Shown in pieces: positions 27,547-36,397 of a DNA stretch of 64,000 nt (positions are counted from its first letter, which is position 1; every line of letters starts with the position of its first letter). Origin of the DNA: Flavihumibacter cheonanensis (GTDB taxonomy: Bacteria > Bacteroidota > Bacteroidia > Chitinophagales > Chitinophagaceae); assembly GCF_022352215.1 (NCBI RefSeq), contig NZ_JAKRWF010000005.1, positions 1 to 64,000 on the forward strand, given 5' to 3'. Below the pieces are notes generated by a model, which was not told the DNA's origin, made no database searches, and saw only the letters and a program-made list of their open reading frames with translations. The position numbers and the translations under genes were made by a program.

Positions 27547-28266
27547 ATGAACGAGGAAAAACTCATAGAAGATATTAAAAAGTATGGACTTGCAGTTATC
27601 ATGATGGAAGCAACGGATTACCTGCCATCATTTGCCTTTACTATTGGATTGTGGAAGAACTTCAATCACCCTGAGCTTATTAGTTTTGGATTGCCCATAA
27701 ATACATTGCATTCTATTTTAAATCTTGGTGGGGCCTTGGTTAAAAAGGGTGTCTGCTTCCAGGTTGAGGTAAACTATGATGACTTTTTTGAAAATGGGAG
27801 TTCTCAATTTGTGCAGGTTGATCCCGAATGTATAAAAGACTATTTCGGATATGCCATATGGTTTAATCAAACCAGTAATTTCCCTGCCATGCAACTGGTA
27901 TGGACTGACCGCCAGAATCGATATCCCTGGGAAGATGGTTTTGAAGAAGAATTTAAATTTATTCAACCTCTATTGGATCGAAATGCTGCTTTTAAATTTT
28001 TGGAAGAGAAGAACCTGGGCGTTTTTACAACCCGACAATGGCTGGAAGAGAAGAAGCCGATACTAAGAGTAGTTCATGAGGAGGATGGAGACTGGCAGTT
28101 CCTTACAGGTGACCAAATTCCGGAGGATATAAGAATCGTGGCACTGGAACAAATGACAATTCATGATCCAACAATTAATGAGTTATTCAATCTGGAATAT
28201 GGCCAGGTTGCGGAAAGGGCGTTCGTTGGGGACAAGTGGATTAGGAGTTTTCTTCCCCAAAACTGA
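27547..28266 (+). CDS. DUF4262 domain-containing protein
   Basis: This 239-residue cytoplasmic protein has the DUF4262 signature: IKKYGLAVIMMEAT, PSFAFTIGLWKNFNHPELIS and FGLPINTLHSILNLGGALVKK. These cover residues 8-75 and are followed by FQVEV and FNQTSNFPAMQLVWTD. A second, C-terminal region (about 165-239) is an extra domain ending near an acidic DGDWQFLTGDQIPED segment. DUF4262 proteins are common near polymorphic toxins, but their activity is unknown to me. The gene looks complete and marks the right edge of the accessory region. Confidence 0.8.
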   Translation: MNEEKLIEDIKKYGLAVIMMEATDYLPSFAFTIGLWKNFNHPELISFGLPINTLHSILNLGGALVKKGVCFQVEVNYDDFFENGSSQFVQVDPECIKDYFGYAIWFNQTSNFPAMQLVWTDRQNRYPWEDGFEEEFKFIQPLLDRNAAFKFLEEKNLGVFTTRQWLEEKKPILRVVHEEDGDWQFLTGDQIPEDIRIVALEQMTIHDPTINELFNLEYGQVAERAFVGDKWIRSFLPQN

Positions 28267-28629
28267 CCTGTAGGAGTGGTTTCAAATCGCAATTGATAAA
28301 ACAAATCGATACTGGTTGTATGAGTTTTTAATGGATCCTGGTTTTTTCCAACAACCTGGAAGAAGTTTGTTGTGAATCTTTTAAAATTGGATACGGTTAT
28401 TGAATCGGTATCAATAAAGGCCAATCTTGATGAAATATTTGGAGCGTATCATTACTAGTTTGGAGAAAAAAGCTACAACAGGTACCTTGAGTTCACCAGG
28501 GTAAACGCTAATAAAGCAACTTTCCATATTTTATCTCTTAGCAATGTAGAGAGAGGTCCCAATGTTGCTGAGTTCGATCAGGATACTATTACCTTTATGG
28601 TTGATATACATTATTATATCTAATGAATC
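28267..28629. other. Gap with a decayed gene end
   Basis: Bases 28460-28623 contain a plus-strand frame (GEKSYNRYLEFTRVNANKAT to TFMVDIHYYI) without a start, which looks like the last 50 residues of a lost gene. No terminator hairpin was identified between it and the convergent serine hydrolase gene. Confidence 0.35.
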
Positions 28630-30099
28630 TTACTTAGTGCTCAACCTGTCTTTGTATAATTCTTTAAGTAAGGCATCCGCTTCCTCCACAAGATGGGGAG
28701 CCTTTTTCTCTGCTGCAAACTTTTTTGTAGTAATGTAATAAAATGCTGCTACTGCAGTTCGGCCCTGCTTTTTCGCCACATTACCGTTTGTAATTAACAA
28801 ATCAGGGGAATTAGGGAAGAGCTGATGGCCAACCTGTAAAACCACCTCAGCAGTGGATAGATCGTTTAGTCGAATCAGACTTTCGGCAGTTCGCAACAGC
28901 ACAAATTCAGTTTTGGGGACAGCTGCTTGTTCAAAGATTTCTTCAGGATTTTGAATAAATGCATCCGTGCCCTTTTTTCTGATAGCATCTACCAAACGTA
29001 CTGTTACCTGGGCTTGTGGTTTAGCTGTTATTGGTTTGTTGAGCAGTTGGCTAAACACCTGGGAAGTTATCTGATAACCGGTGCCCCACATGTTGGAACA
29101 CATTACTACAATGTACCCGGTTGCTGGTTCAAAGAACATATCTACACTATATCCCCTTCCTCCTCCATTATGCCCGTATACTGGCACAGCTTTACTCAGG
29201 CTTTGTAAAATCATCATGCCATATCGAAATCCCGGTATGCTGTCGGCCATAGTCCTATTGGCACTCTGCTGAACCTGCATCATTTTTTTTGATAGGTACC
29301 TGCCTTTCAAATAGGTCTGCAAAAATTGATAGAGGTCCCCTGCATTGGACAACCATCCTCCAGCGCCCATATCACTATTGGCTAAGAAGCTGGTATCGTC
29401 CCGAACAAACTCGGTACTTGAGACCTGGTAATAGGGTAGGGCTGCATCCGATGGCAAGCCCCGGGTTTTAAAATAGGTCGTATGCAGCATACCTGCTGGT
29501 TTGAAAATATAGTTTTCTATGGCCTGATGAAAGGGCATTTTATCTATTTTTTCAATGATAGCAGCTAAAATAAAATAGGCTGTATTGCTGTAATAAGTTC
29601 TTAAACCCGGAGGAGAAAACCGGATCGGGGTGTTCTCGATCTTTTCTTCCAGGCTATATAGTTTAGTAGGATCATAGTTTGGATGTTCCCAATGACTCGA
29701 TAAGCCAGATGTGTGATTCAACAGATGATGGATGGTTATACTGTCTGCATTGGCTAGTGTAAGGTTCGGCAGAAGCTGGGAAATTGTTTCGGTTAGTTTC
29801 AGTTTCCCCTTTTCCACCAACTGCAGGATCCTGACCGCAGTAAACATTTTTCCGACGGATTCCGTTTTGAATAGGGTGTTGAGCTCCATGGGTACTTTTT
29901 CTTCAACATTCCGGAATCCAATTGCTTTTTTATAAAATGGACCTTCTTTTGTACCTGCTAGCAGCACAAAATTCCATTTGTAGGTTTCATAGCAGGTTAC
30001 AATACTGTCAAGTTTGGAAGTTATGTCTTGCCCGTTGGTAGAAATAGTATTCACTGCCAGTATGAATACCAATAATGGAACCTTAACTAATTTTCTCAT
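28630..30099 (-). CDS. Serine hydrolase, class C beta-lactamase/AmpH-like, exported
   Basis: The ATG at 30099 gives a 489-residue protein with a signal peptide (RKLVKVPLLVFILAVNTIST). Motifs of the class C beta-lactamase/penicillin-binding family are all present: SxxK in TESVGKMFTA, YxN in TYYSNTAYF, and HxG in VYGHNGGGRGY. The C-terminal 130 residues (after about residue 360) form a helical, TPR-like extension (LRTAESLIRLNDLSTAEVVL). It probably acts on peptidoglycan peptides, D-amino acid peptides or esters in the periplasm, not necessarily as an antibiotic-resistance enzyme. It is divergent from the sigma factor gene at 30258. Confidence 0.88.
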   Translation of the reverse strand: MRKLVKVPLLVFILAVNTISTNGQDITSKLDSIVTCYETYKWNFVLLAGTKEGPFYKKAIGFRNVEEKVPMELNTLFKTESVGKMFTAVRILQLVEKGKLKLTETISQLLPNLTLANADSITIHHLLNHTSGLSSHWEHPNYDPTKLYSLEEKIENTPIRFSPPGLRTYYSNTAYFILAAIIEKIDKMPFHQAIENYIFKPAGMLHTTYFKTRGLPSDAALPYYQVSSTEFVRDDTSFLANSDMGAGGWLSNAGDLYQFLQTYLKGRYLSKKMMQVQQSANRTMADSIPGFRYGMMILQSLSKAVPVYGHNGGGRGYSVDMFFEPATGYIVVMCSNMWGTGYQITSQVFSQLLNKPITAKPQAQVTVRLVDAIRKKGTDAFIQNPEEIFEQAAVPKTEFVLLRTAESLIRLNDLSTAEVVLQVGHQLFPNSPDLLITNGNVAKKQGRTAVAAFYYITTKKFAAEKKAPHLVEEADALLKELYKDRLSTK

Positions 30100-30257
30100 A
30101 CCAAACAAACCAATGAAAATAGTTGGATGGATTGGGTATTATTTATACAGTAATTGACTTTAATTGGATGAATGGTTGTTTGTTAAAAAGTTCGCAAGGC
30201 TTAGTTTGAACATACTCTTAACAGTTTTTGGATTTAATTTTATTGCCTATTCTTATG

Positions 30258-30743
30258 AACAAGCAAATTCAGGATATCTGGAACGACCTGCACCAGGAAT
30301 TGAAAAAATTCATTTTTACTAAGCTAGGAGACCCAACTATAACAGATGATATATTGCAGGAGGTATTTATTAAAATTCAACTTCAGTTACATACGTTAAA
30401 AGATGCTTCTAAATTAACTTCCTGGGTGTATCAAATAACAAGAAATACAGTTACAGATCATTATCGTAAAAACAGGTGGATGACCGGAATAGAAGGCTTA
30501 GATCTTGCAGAGCAGGCCTATGAGGAACCCCAATTTGCGGCTCTGAGTACCTGTATAAATCAGAAAATTAACCAGCTACCTGAAAACTATAAACAGGCTA
30601 TTTTATTGACCTATTTCGATCAGTTTTCACAAAAGGAACTTGCTGAAAAATTGAATATTTCTCATTCCGGCGCAAAAACCAGAGTTCAAAGAGGCCGGGA
30701 ACAGTTGAAGGACCAATTGCTGGCATGTAAAAATTTGTCTTGA
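30258..30743 (+). CDS. RNA polymerase sigma factor, ECF type, SigZ-like
   Basis: The ATG at 30258 gives MNKQIQDIWNDLHQELKKFI, the usual SigZ opening. Sigma region 2 is present (DDILQEVFIKIQLQ, TSWVYQITRNTVTDHYRKNR), followed by region 4 with LPENYKQAILLTYFDQFSQK and helix-turn-helix SQKELAEKLNISHSGAKTRV. The length of 161 residues is normal. No anti-sigma gene is adjacent. It may control the PhzF and hydrolase genes that follow on the same strand, but there is no direct evidence. An in-frame TTG at 30228 is less likely as the start. Confidence 0.88.
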   Translation, partial: NKQIQDIWNDLHQELKKFIFTKLGDPTITDDILQEVFIKIQLQLHTLKDASKLTSWVYQITRNTVTDHYRKNRWMTGIEGLDLAEQAYEEPQFAALSTCINQKINQLPENYKQAILLTYFDQFSQKELAEKLNISHSGAKTRVQRGREQLKDQLLACKNLS

Positions 30744-30812
30744 GCCTGCGTCTTTTTTTCAATTGCTGCGTCTATAGGTGGTACGTATTGTAACAAATAA
30801 ACTAGAACTACC

Positions 30813-31694
30813 ATGGATAATCCCAAAACAATTGAAGTTCAACTCATTAATGCTTTTGTTGACAATGAACAGGGTGGAAATCCCGCAGGGGTGGTATTGC
30901 AGGCCGATAACCTAACTTCTGAACAAAAATTGCAAATTGCAAGGAAAGTTGGCCTGTCTGAAACCGCCTTCGTTTCAAACTCTGTTGTGGCTGATTGTAA
31001 GCTGGATTTCTTCACCCCGACCCGTCAAATCGCACATTGCGGTCATGCCACCATTGCCACTTTTTCTTACCTCTCCCAACAAGGATTTATTGGAAATGGC
31101 CCCTCCTCAAAAGAAACGATCGATGGCAGACGCGAAATACTGGTACAAGGTGATATGGCTTTTATGGAGCAGCAGCCGCCCGTGTATAGGGAGGTGGAAG
31201 ACTATTCAACGCGTATCTTAGATTCACTGGGATTAAAGGGTGCCGATCGTTTAATGAATGCCCCGCTTTCAATTGTAAATACAGGTAACTCCTTTCTTCT
31301 CCTGGCAGTAACAGGTATCGAAGTTTTAAAAAGAATACAGCCAGATTTTGATTTGATCACCCAACTTAGTGAGGAGTTGGATTTAGTAGGGTACTATGTT
31401 TTTACAACAGCTACGGAGAATCCAGTGAGGGATGCGGCATCCCGGATGTTTGCTCCCCGTTATGGAATTAAGGAAGAGGCTGGAACCGGTATGGCAGCTG
31501 GGCCCCTTGCCTGTTATTTGTATGATCAGTTGGCTATCCGAAAGGAGCGCTTTCTTATTCAACAGGGGGCTTTTATGAATCCTGCCTCAACCAGTTTGAT
31601 TATGGTGGAACTATCGGCGGAAAAGGGGCTGATTACAAAAGTTATGGCAGGAGGTAAGGGAATCCCAAAAGCCTCGATGATAGTAGAACTATAG
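30813..31694 (+). CDS. PhzF family isomerase-like protein
   Basis: This 293-residue protein has the PhzF signatures: NAFVDNEQGGNPAGVV, the GLSETAFV segment with the catalytic Glu, TPTRQIAHCGHATIA, and the second-half mirror RMFAPRYGIKEEAGTGMAAG. The family has two diaminopimelate-epimerase-like halves; PhzF itself isomerises a phenazine precursor, while most family members have unknown substrates. No phenazine genes lie nearby, so a role in phenazine synthesis is unlikely here. It starts 70 bases after the sigma factor gene. Confidence 0.9.
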   Translation: MDNPKTIEVQLINAFVDNEQGGNPAGVVLQADNLTSEQKLQIARKVGLSETAFVSNSVVADCKLDFFTPTRQIAHCGHATIATFSYLSQQGFIGNGPSSKETIDGRREILVQGDMAFMEQQPPVYREVEDYSTRILDSLGLKGADRLMNAPLSIVNTGNSFLLLAVTGIEVLKRIQPDFDLITQLSEELDLVGYYVFTTATENPVRDAASRMFAPRYGIKEEAGTGMAAGPLACYLYDQLAIRKERFLIQQGAFMNPASTSLIMVELSAEKGLITKVMAGGKGIPKASMIVEL

Positions 31695-31712
31695 AAGCTA
31701 TTTTTATGGAAT

Positions 31713-32567
31713 ATGTTTACAGAAATGAAGACAAGGTTGATAATTTTATTCCTGTTGATTATTTACGGACAATCAGCCAGCACTCAGGTAAAGAATTATG
31801 GAAACAACCCTCAGGCAGGTAAGTACCTGCAAGTAGCTGATGCTACCTTATATTATGAAGTTTATGGGGAAGGCAGCCCCCTGCTCTTATTACATGGTGA
31901 TACCTTTGGATATATTGCTGAATTTGAACAATATATTCCCTTGCTGGCAAAACAGTTTAGAGTAATTGTGCCTGCAATGCGGGGCCATGGCAAATCAGCA
32001 ATTGGTTCAAAAATATATTCGTACCAATTATTTGCGGAAGATGTATTGGCCATTGCAGAGAAAGAAAAGATGGATCGTTTTTCAGTGATGGGTTTTAGTG
32101 CCGGTGCCACCATAGCATATTATTTGGCTGCTCATTATCCAAATCGGGTAAACAAGCTGGTTGCCCTCGCCGGTGCCATTGATACGGCAAGCTATCGACC
32201 CGGTGTATTGGAAGGATTAAAAAAGAGAACAGGGGATGATTACGAACAAATGGCTCCGCAGCTGGTCAAGGAACGAAAGCAATTGATGCCCCAACCCAAT
32301 AGCTATAATCTTCTCATAGAAAAGCTGAAAGCGGCCTGGTTACAGCCCGTATATGTTGAAAAGGAAAAGTTGGAAAAGATAAACTGTCCCGTGTTGATAG
32401 TAGGAGGGGACCGGGATGAATACATGGCAGTGGAAGGTTTTGATCGGATTCATCAGTTAATTCCTGGTTCTCAGTTGGCAATTATGCCGAATTGTAATCA
32501 TGTTGGATTATTGTTTTACCCGGAAATGGTTTCGTTGATTGTACTTCCATTTTTGCAGACGAAGTAG
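31713..32567 (+). CDS. Alpha/beta hydrolase, exported
   Basis: This 284-residue protein has a signal peptide (RLIILFLLIIYGQSASTQ). Alpha/beta hydrolase features in order are LLLHGDTFG (oxyanion loop), the nucleophile elbow GFSAGA, Asp in IVGGDRDEYMA and His in PNCNHVGLLF, so the catalytic triad is complete. An ATG at 31725 gives a shorter, equally plausible start. It lies 18 bases after the PhzF gene and is probably cotranscribed. Substrate unknown; periplasmic or secreted esterase or epoxide-hydrolase-type activity is possible. Confidence 0.88.
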   Translation: MFTEMKTRLIILFLLIIYGQSASTQVKNYGNNPQAGKYLQVADATLYYEVYGEGSPLLLLHGDTFGYIAEFEQYIPLLAKQFRVIVPAMRGHGKSAIGSKIYSYQLFAEDVLAIAEKEKMDRFSVMGFSAGATIAYYLAAHYPNRVNKLVALAGAIDTASYRPGVLEGLKKRTGDDYEQMAPQLVKERKQLMPQPNSYNLLIEKLKAAWLQPVYVEKEKLEKINCPVLIVGGDRDEYMAVEGFDRIHQLIPGSQLAIMPNCNHVGLLFYPEMVSLIVLPFLQTK

Positions 32568-32609
32568 TAACTCCTACTAGATAAGTTTATAAGTCCGTTT
32601 GACGTTAGG

Positions 32610-32675
32610 ATGAGGTTTCCATGAGGTTTCTATGAGGTAAGAAAAAGGTAAGAAAAAGGTAAGAATGAGGTAAGG
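32610..32675. repeat. Six 11-base tandem direct repeats upstream of the threonine aldolase gene
   Basis: Exact 11-base units follow without gaps: ATGAGGTTTCC, ATGAGGTTTCT, ATGAGGTAAGA, AAAAGGTAAGA, AAAAGGTAAGA and ATGAGGTAAGG. All share AGGT at the same position. One helical turn per unit puts every AGGT on the same face of the DNA. They end 98 bases before the next start codon. They may be a multisite regulator binding array or a variable-number repeat. Confidence 0.8.
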
Positions 32676-32773
32676 ATACAACAAGCAATGGGATTACCAA
32701 TCCTGGGAAATAATTCTTTTGTTTGTCGGGTTTATTTCATTCCTTGTAATTTCTTCTTTAATACGTAAGAAAA

Positions 32774-33949
32774 ATGAGTAACACCAGGCGTTCTTTTCTA
32801 AAATCATCCGGTCTCGGCTTAGTGCCGGCACTGTTTCCTGGCTTGCCTGCTATGGCCGGAGATTTCAATTCGGGAAATTTTGATCCGTCTAACAGGTTTG
32901 TCAAATTTTATGGAGATGGCGAGCTTCTCGAACCAAAGGAGTATCTGGAAATTCTGGACCAGCTGCAAATCAAGGGCTTGATTGAAAAAGACCGGTATGG
33001 AACAGGTGGTTCGGTAGAAGCACTGGAGAAAGAAATGGCTCGACGTACCGGTAAAGAAAAAGCGATCTTCCTGCCTAGCGGTACCATGGCCAATCAACTG
33101 GCAATCTCCCTGCTCAGTCAGCAACGATCCAAGGTATTTGTGCAGGATCTCAGTCATGTTTACCGGGATGAAGCGGATGCCGCACAAACTGTGTTTGGTA
33201 AACGGCTGGTTCCCCTTGGCATAAACACCTCCCATTTTACGGCAAAGGAGTTGATCGATGCTATCAATGAGCTTCCTAAACAAGAAGTCTTTGATGCAGG
33301 GATCGGTGCTGTTTCTATAGAAAACCCTGTCAGACGAGCAGATGGCCGGATGGTGCCCCTGGAAGAAATAAAAGCTATCAGTTCCTTTTGTAAATCAAAA
33401 CAAATTCCGCTGCACCTGGATGGTGCAAGACTCTTCATGGCATCTGCCTGGACTGGTACTTCCATCGAAGCGTATTCCCAGTATTTCGATACTGTTTATA
33501 TCTCGCTTTATAAATACCTGGGTGCCGCTGCTGGTGCTGTGCTTTGTGGTCCGGCTACCCTTATCAACCAGGTTCCCCATCTGATCAAAGTACATGGTGG
33601 TGCAATGTATGGCAACTGGACCAATGCTGCTATGGCACTGCATCGCCTGGAAGGTTTTGAAAATCGGTTAGAGAAATCTATCCAGGTTTTTAATGTTTTT
33701 AAGGCAGGGGTTGAGCAAATCAAGGAAGTACAGATCACTGCTTATCCCGATGGTACCAATATATATTCACTTTCCCTTCCAGCGGGTACTGATGGAGTGG
33801 CCTTTCAAAAGAAAATGCGGGAACGTCATAAAATTATTCTTGGAAGACCTGATGCTGCCGGAAAACTGCAACTGACTGTCAATGAAACTATATTGTACAG
33901 GAGAACAGAAGAGCTCATTTCAGCGTTTAAGGATGGATTAAAAGTCTAG
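32774..33949 (+). CDS. Threonine aldolase/beta-eliminating lyase family protein with twin-arginine signal
   Basis: This 391-residue fold-type I PLP enzyme begins NTRRSFLKSSGLGLVPALFP, a good twin-arginine (Tat) signal, with cleavage after AMA near residue 28. The aldolase family features are DRYGTGGSVEALEKEMA, PSGTMANQLA, HLDGAR at about 214-219 (PLP ring contact) and the likely PLP lysine at about 247 in SLYKYLGAA. Threonine aldolases split beta-hydroxy amino acids into glycine and an aldehyde; usual members are cytoplasmic. Export by Tat fits a cofactor-containing enzyme folded before transport. The substrate outside the cytoplasm is unknown. Confidence 0.9.
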   Translation: MSNTRRSFLKSSGLGLVPALFPGLPAMAGDFNSGNFDPSNRFVKFYGDGELLEPKEYLEILDQLQIKGLIEKDRYGTGGSVEALEKEMARRTGKEKAIFLPSGTMANQLAISLLSQQRSKVFVQDLSHVYRDEADAAQTVFGKRLVPLGINTSHFTAKELIDAINELPKQEVFDAGIGAVSIENPVRRADGRMVPLEEIKAISSFCKSKQIPLHLDGARLFMASAWTGTSIEAYSQYFDTVYISLYKYLGAAAGAVLCGPATLINQVPHLIKVHGGAMYGNWTNAAMALHRLEGFENRLEKSIQVFNVFKAGVEQIKEVQITAYPDGTNIYSLSLPAGTDGVAFQKKMRERHKIILGRPDAAGKLQLTVNETILYRRTEELISAFKDGLKV

Positions 33950-34047
33950 TTGATGTGAATTAATGAGCAATGGTCTACACCGCCTATGGTTTCTGGGGTT
34001 CCACTTCCAACTGGATTTTTACCAACCTGTATGAACTGTGAGAAAAA
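33950..34047. other. Short convergent gap
   Basis: This is the space between two genes that converge. No strong hairpin with a T tract was found. Confidence 0.3.
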
Positions 34048-35862
34048 TTATACCTGTGGTTCTCCTCTTTTTGATATCCGGTTCCACCATGCCTTGCTGT
34101 TATCCCGTAGTTTGAGCATATGCTGGGAAGAGAGGTAATGGATGACTTTGTGTTCCACCCAATGATGCAAGGGAACGAGGATCGCGGCAATCAGAATCAT
34201 CATGCCCAGGTCTTTCCAGGGTTCCCCTTGTGTTATGCCGAATATGCTCTTCTTAAATACCAGGAAAATAAATTCAAAGAACATCAGGAAGGCGAAAAAG
34301 CCAATGATGCGTATGGTGGTAGCCGATACCCTGAATAAGCCCAGTAATACCAATAACAAAAAAATGGTAGCTATGGCAATGACGATTGCCATATACTGAA
34401 TACGATTGCGTTTTTCGATTTTTTCTTTCTCTGCAACCGCCAGGCGGTCCCGTCTTTTTTCCTCATCTGTAATTTGCAATTGTAGAATTTCATCTTCTTT
34501 TCCCAATTTGTCCAGGCTATCCTTATACCGGTTATACAGCTTGTTGTAATGTAAGGCCTGTGCATAATTTCCAACGTTAGTATATGAAGAGTCCAGTAGT
34601 CTGGAGTATACCCGCATCCAGTCCAGGTTTTTGGTTGCATCGGCTATTTGTTTGCCTTTTTCGTAAATGGCAATGGCTCCGGTTTTATCGGATTTTTGGT
34701 TCAGGTATTCCGCATAATAGAAATAAAAATTGAGTTTAGAGGCCGGGTTTACACTGTTTTCAAAAAAGGGCAAACAGCGTGCATAATAATAACTGGCGGA
34801 GTCCAGCTTATTCAGTCGGGTATATATGAGCGCATAGGCCTGGTCGATTACACTGGCCATACCAAAGCCAGCTATATATTTTTTGAGATCTTCTTTGGTG
34901 TTGAAAAAATCAAGTGCTTTTACAGGGTCATTTTTTGCGAGGTAGAGGTTCATCAAACCCAGGTATCCCTGCATTTTAAGTGGCTGAAAGTTGATGGTAT
35001 CTGCATACTGAATCGATTTGTTGAAAAAGGATTCGGCCATCGAATAATTCTTTTTGTACTGGTAAATACTCGCGATGGAGGTATAGACTTGCGCTCTTCC
35101 ATACTTTGATTCATCTGATTGGCTGGCCAGATCGAGTTGCAGCACTTTGAAGGTGAAATCGAGCGCTTTGTCGTAGTTTTTTATAGAGGAATAAAATTGA
35201 GCTAATTGCAAATAGCCTGTTCGAAGCAGCGCGTGGTTGTTGATGTTTTCCGCAATGGATACCGCCTCAAACGTATTTTTAAGCATTTGTAGTTTTTCTC
35301 CTTTGCCTTCATGGCATTTGGAAAAGGAATAATAACAGGCGGCCAGCAAACTATCGTTCCCTACACTCTGCGCCAATGCAAAGGCTTGTGTTGTTTGAGC
35401 CATTGCCTGGTCAATTTCTGAGTTGGTCTGATATACATAGGCCTTCCATAATAAACTTTCCGATTGTTCTTTTTCCAGTTTGTTTTCTTTGGCCATCCGA
35501 AAGGCATTGTCCAGGTATTCCAGGGATTTAGCCGTATAGCCTTTTCTGGCGGCTACATAGGCCAGTCGGATGCCATTATCCAGTTGCGAACGAAACATCG
35601 CTTTTCGGTCTCTCGAAATTTCCGCATCCTCAATTGCCTGGGTTCCCCATTTTTCTGAGCTTAAAGTGTCAATGGCCATGAAGATCTGCGACAGTTCCCC
35701 GGCCAGTCTGGCTTTTTCGGGTAAGCTGGTTTCTTTGTGGTAGCGTTGAATGATGCTGTCAGTAACCTGCGACTGTTGCCCGGATACCTGGCAAAAGCTG
35801 GAAAGGATAAGTAGAGCGGTCATGAGGAGAGAAAGGAGGCCTGCACAGTTATCTGAGCGCAT
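34048..35862 (-). CDS. TPR-repeat membrane protein, signalling-type architecture
   Basis: This 604-residue protein has an N-terminal signal (LLSLLMTALLILSSFCQVSG), then about eight helical TPR-like repeats (for example GYLQLAQFYSSIKNYDKALD, and the AYALIYTRLNKLDSASYYYA unit) up to residue 450. A coiled Lys/Glu-rich segment (EEKRRDRLAVAEKEKIEKRN) follows, and then two to three transmembrane helices (YMAIVIAIATIFLLLVLLGL, IIGFFAFLMFFEFIFLVF, LGMMILIAAILVPLH). It ends with a short basic tail and has no kinase, LytTR or HTH domain. The plan is like Bacteroidota TPR sensor proteins that have lost their output domain. Confidence 0.75.
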   Translation of the reverse strand: MRSDNCAGLLSLLMTALLILSSFCQVSGQQSQVTDSIIQRYHKETSLPEKARLAGELSQIFMAIDTLSSEKWGTQAIEDAEISRDRKAMFRSQLDNGIRLAYVAARKGYTAKSLEYLDNAFRMAKENKLEKEQSESLLWKAYVYQTNSEIDQAMAQTTQAFALAQSVGNDSLLAACYYSFSKCHEGKGEKLQMLKNTFEAVSIAENINNHALLRTGYLQLAQFYSSIKNYDKALDFTFKVLQLDLASQSDESKYGRAQVYTSIASIYQYKKNYSMAESFFNKSIQYADTINFQPLKMQGYLGLMNLYLAKNDPVKALDFFNTKEDLKKYIAGFGMASVIDQAYALIYTRLNKLDSASYYYARCLPFFENSVNPASKLNFYFYYAEYLNQKSDKTGAIAIYEKGKQIADATKNLDWMRVYSRLLDSSYTNVGNYAQALHYNKLYNRYKDSLDKLGKEDEILQLQITDEEKRRDRLAVAEKEKIEKRNRIQYMAIVIAIATIFLLLVLLGLFRVSATTIRIIGFFAFLMFFEFIFLVFKKSIFGITQGEPWKDLGMMILIAAILVPLHHWVEHKVIHYLSSQHMLKLRDNSKAWWNRISKRGEPQV

Positions 35863-36048
35863 AAGATGGGTGTTAGTTGAGGTTGAGATAAAGATAGAAA
35901 TTCAGGGTTGTAATTATTCAATAGGAACGCATCACTAATCCGAATTCCATACTTCCCTCTAGTTTTTAAATTGAAAGGGCGTTCCATACTTTTCCTGGTC
36001 AGCTTTCTGCTGATACCCCCGCTTATTGACATCAACTTTCTAGTTGAT

Positions 36049-36186
36049 TCACAGTATAATGTGATTTATATTGGTTATTGGGGTATCTCAGCAAAAAAAT
36101 ATCAAATAATCACAGTATGATGTGATTAGGACTAATTTTTTCAGTTATTTTTACTAAATTAACTCGAAAATCACACTATAGTGTTA
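36049..36186 (+). promoter_or_regulatory. Three operator dyads of the hipBST promoter
   Basis: Three copies of a 16-base dyad occur: TCACAGTATAATGTGA at 36049-36064, TCACAGTATGATGTGA at 36110-36125 and TCACACTATAGTGTTA at 36171-36186. The consensus is TCACA-N-TAT-N2-TGTGA. They are spaced 61 bases centre to centre, about six helical turns, so a looped complex could form. The third covers the GTG start codon of hipB at 36181. HipB-like antitoxins bind such sites as dimers. Confidence 0.8.
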
Positions 36187-36393
36187 AAAGAGGATATTGG
36201 GAAAGTCATTCGGGAAAGGAGAAAATCACTCCGGATTACTCAGCCTGATTTAGCTGAACTGGCAGGCATTAGTGTCAACTCGCTATACAAATTAGAACGG
36301 GGTGAATCCAATCCGACAGTTGATCTGATTGAAAAAGTTATTGCTGTTTTAGGATTGGAAATGAAGCTGGAGGTTAAAAAGATAGTTAAGTAA
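36181..36393 (+). CDS. hipB: HipB-like XRE antitoxin
   Basis: This 70-residue DNA-binding protein starts at a GTG; no nearby ATG fits. A single HTH_3 domain spans residues 5-60 (IGKVIRERRKSLRITQPDLA, SVNSLYKLERGESNPTVDLI), ending with a basic tail LEVKKIVK. It is shorter than E. coli HipB. It represses its own operon, presumably through the three dyads, and would help to neutralise HipT through complex formation with HipS. hipS starts 4 bases after its stop. Confidence 0.87.
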   Translation: MLKEDIGKVIRERRKSLRITQPDLAELAGISVNSLYKLERGESNPTVDLIEKVIAVLGLEMKLEVKKIVK

Positions 36394-36397
36394 GTGT

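Noticed and set aside
28630-30099. Antibiotic-resistance beta-lactamase
   Set aside because: The motifs are shared with many periplasmic peptidases and esterases, and the TPR-like extension and context argue against calling it a resistance gene.
30176-30208. Bacteroidota TTG/TAnnTTTG promoter before the SigZ-like gene
   Set aside because: TTG and TAGTTTG are present at suitable spacing but the second box has one base too few between TA and TTTG, so support is too weak to list.
30813-31694. Part of a phenazine biosynthesis cluster
   Set aside because: No other phz genes are nearby; PhzF-like proteins are widespread with unrelated roles.
32610-32675. CRISPR-like array
   Set aside because: The units are only 11 bases, directly adjacent and without spacers, and no cas genes are present.
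34648-35109. 153-residue plus-strand frame opposite the TPR protein
   Set aside because: The minus-strand TPR repeats explain the region; the plus-strand translation has no recognisable domain.
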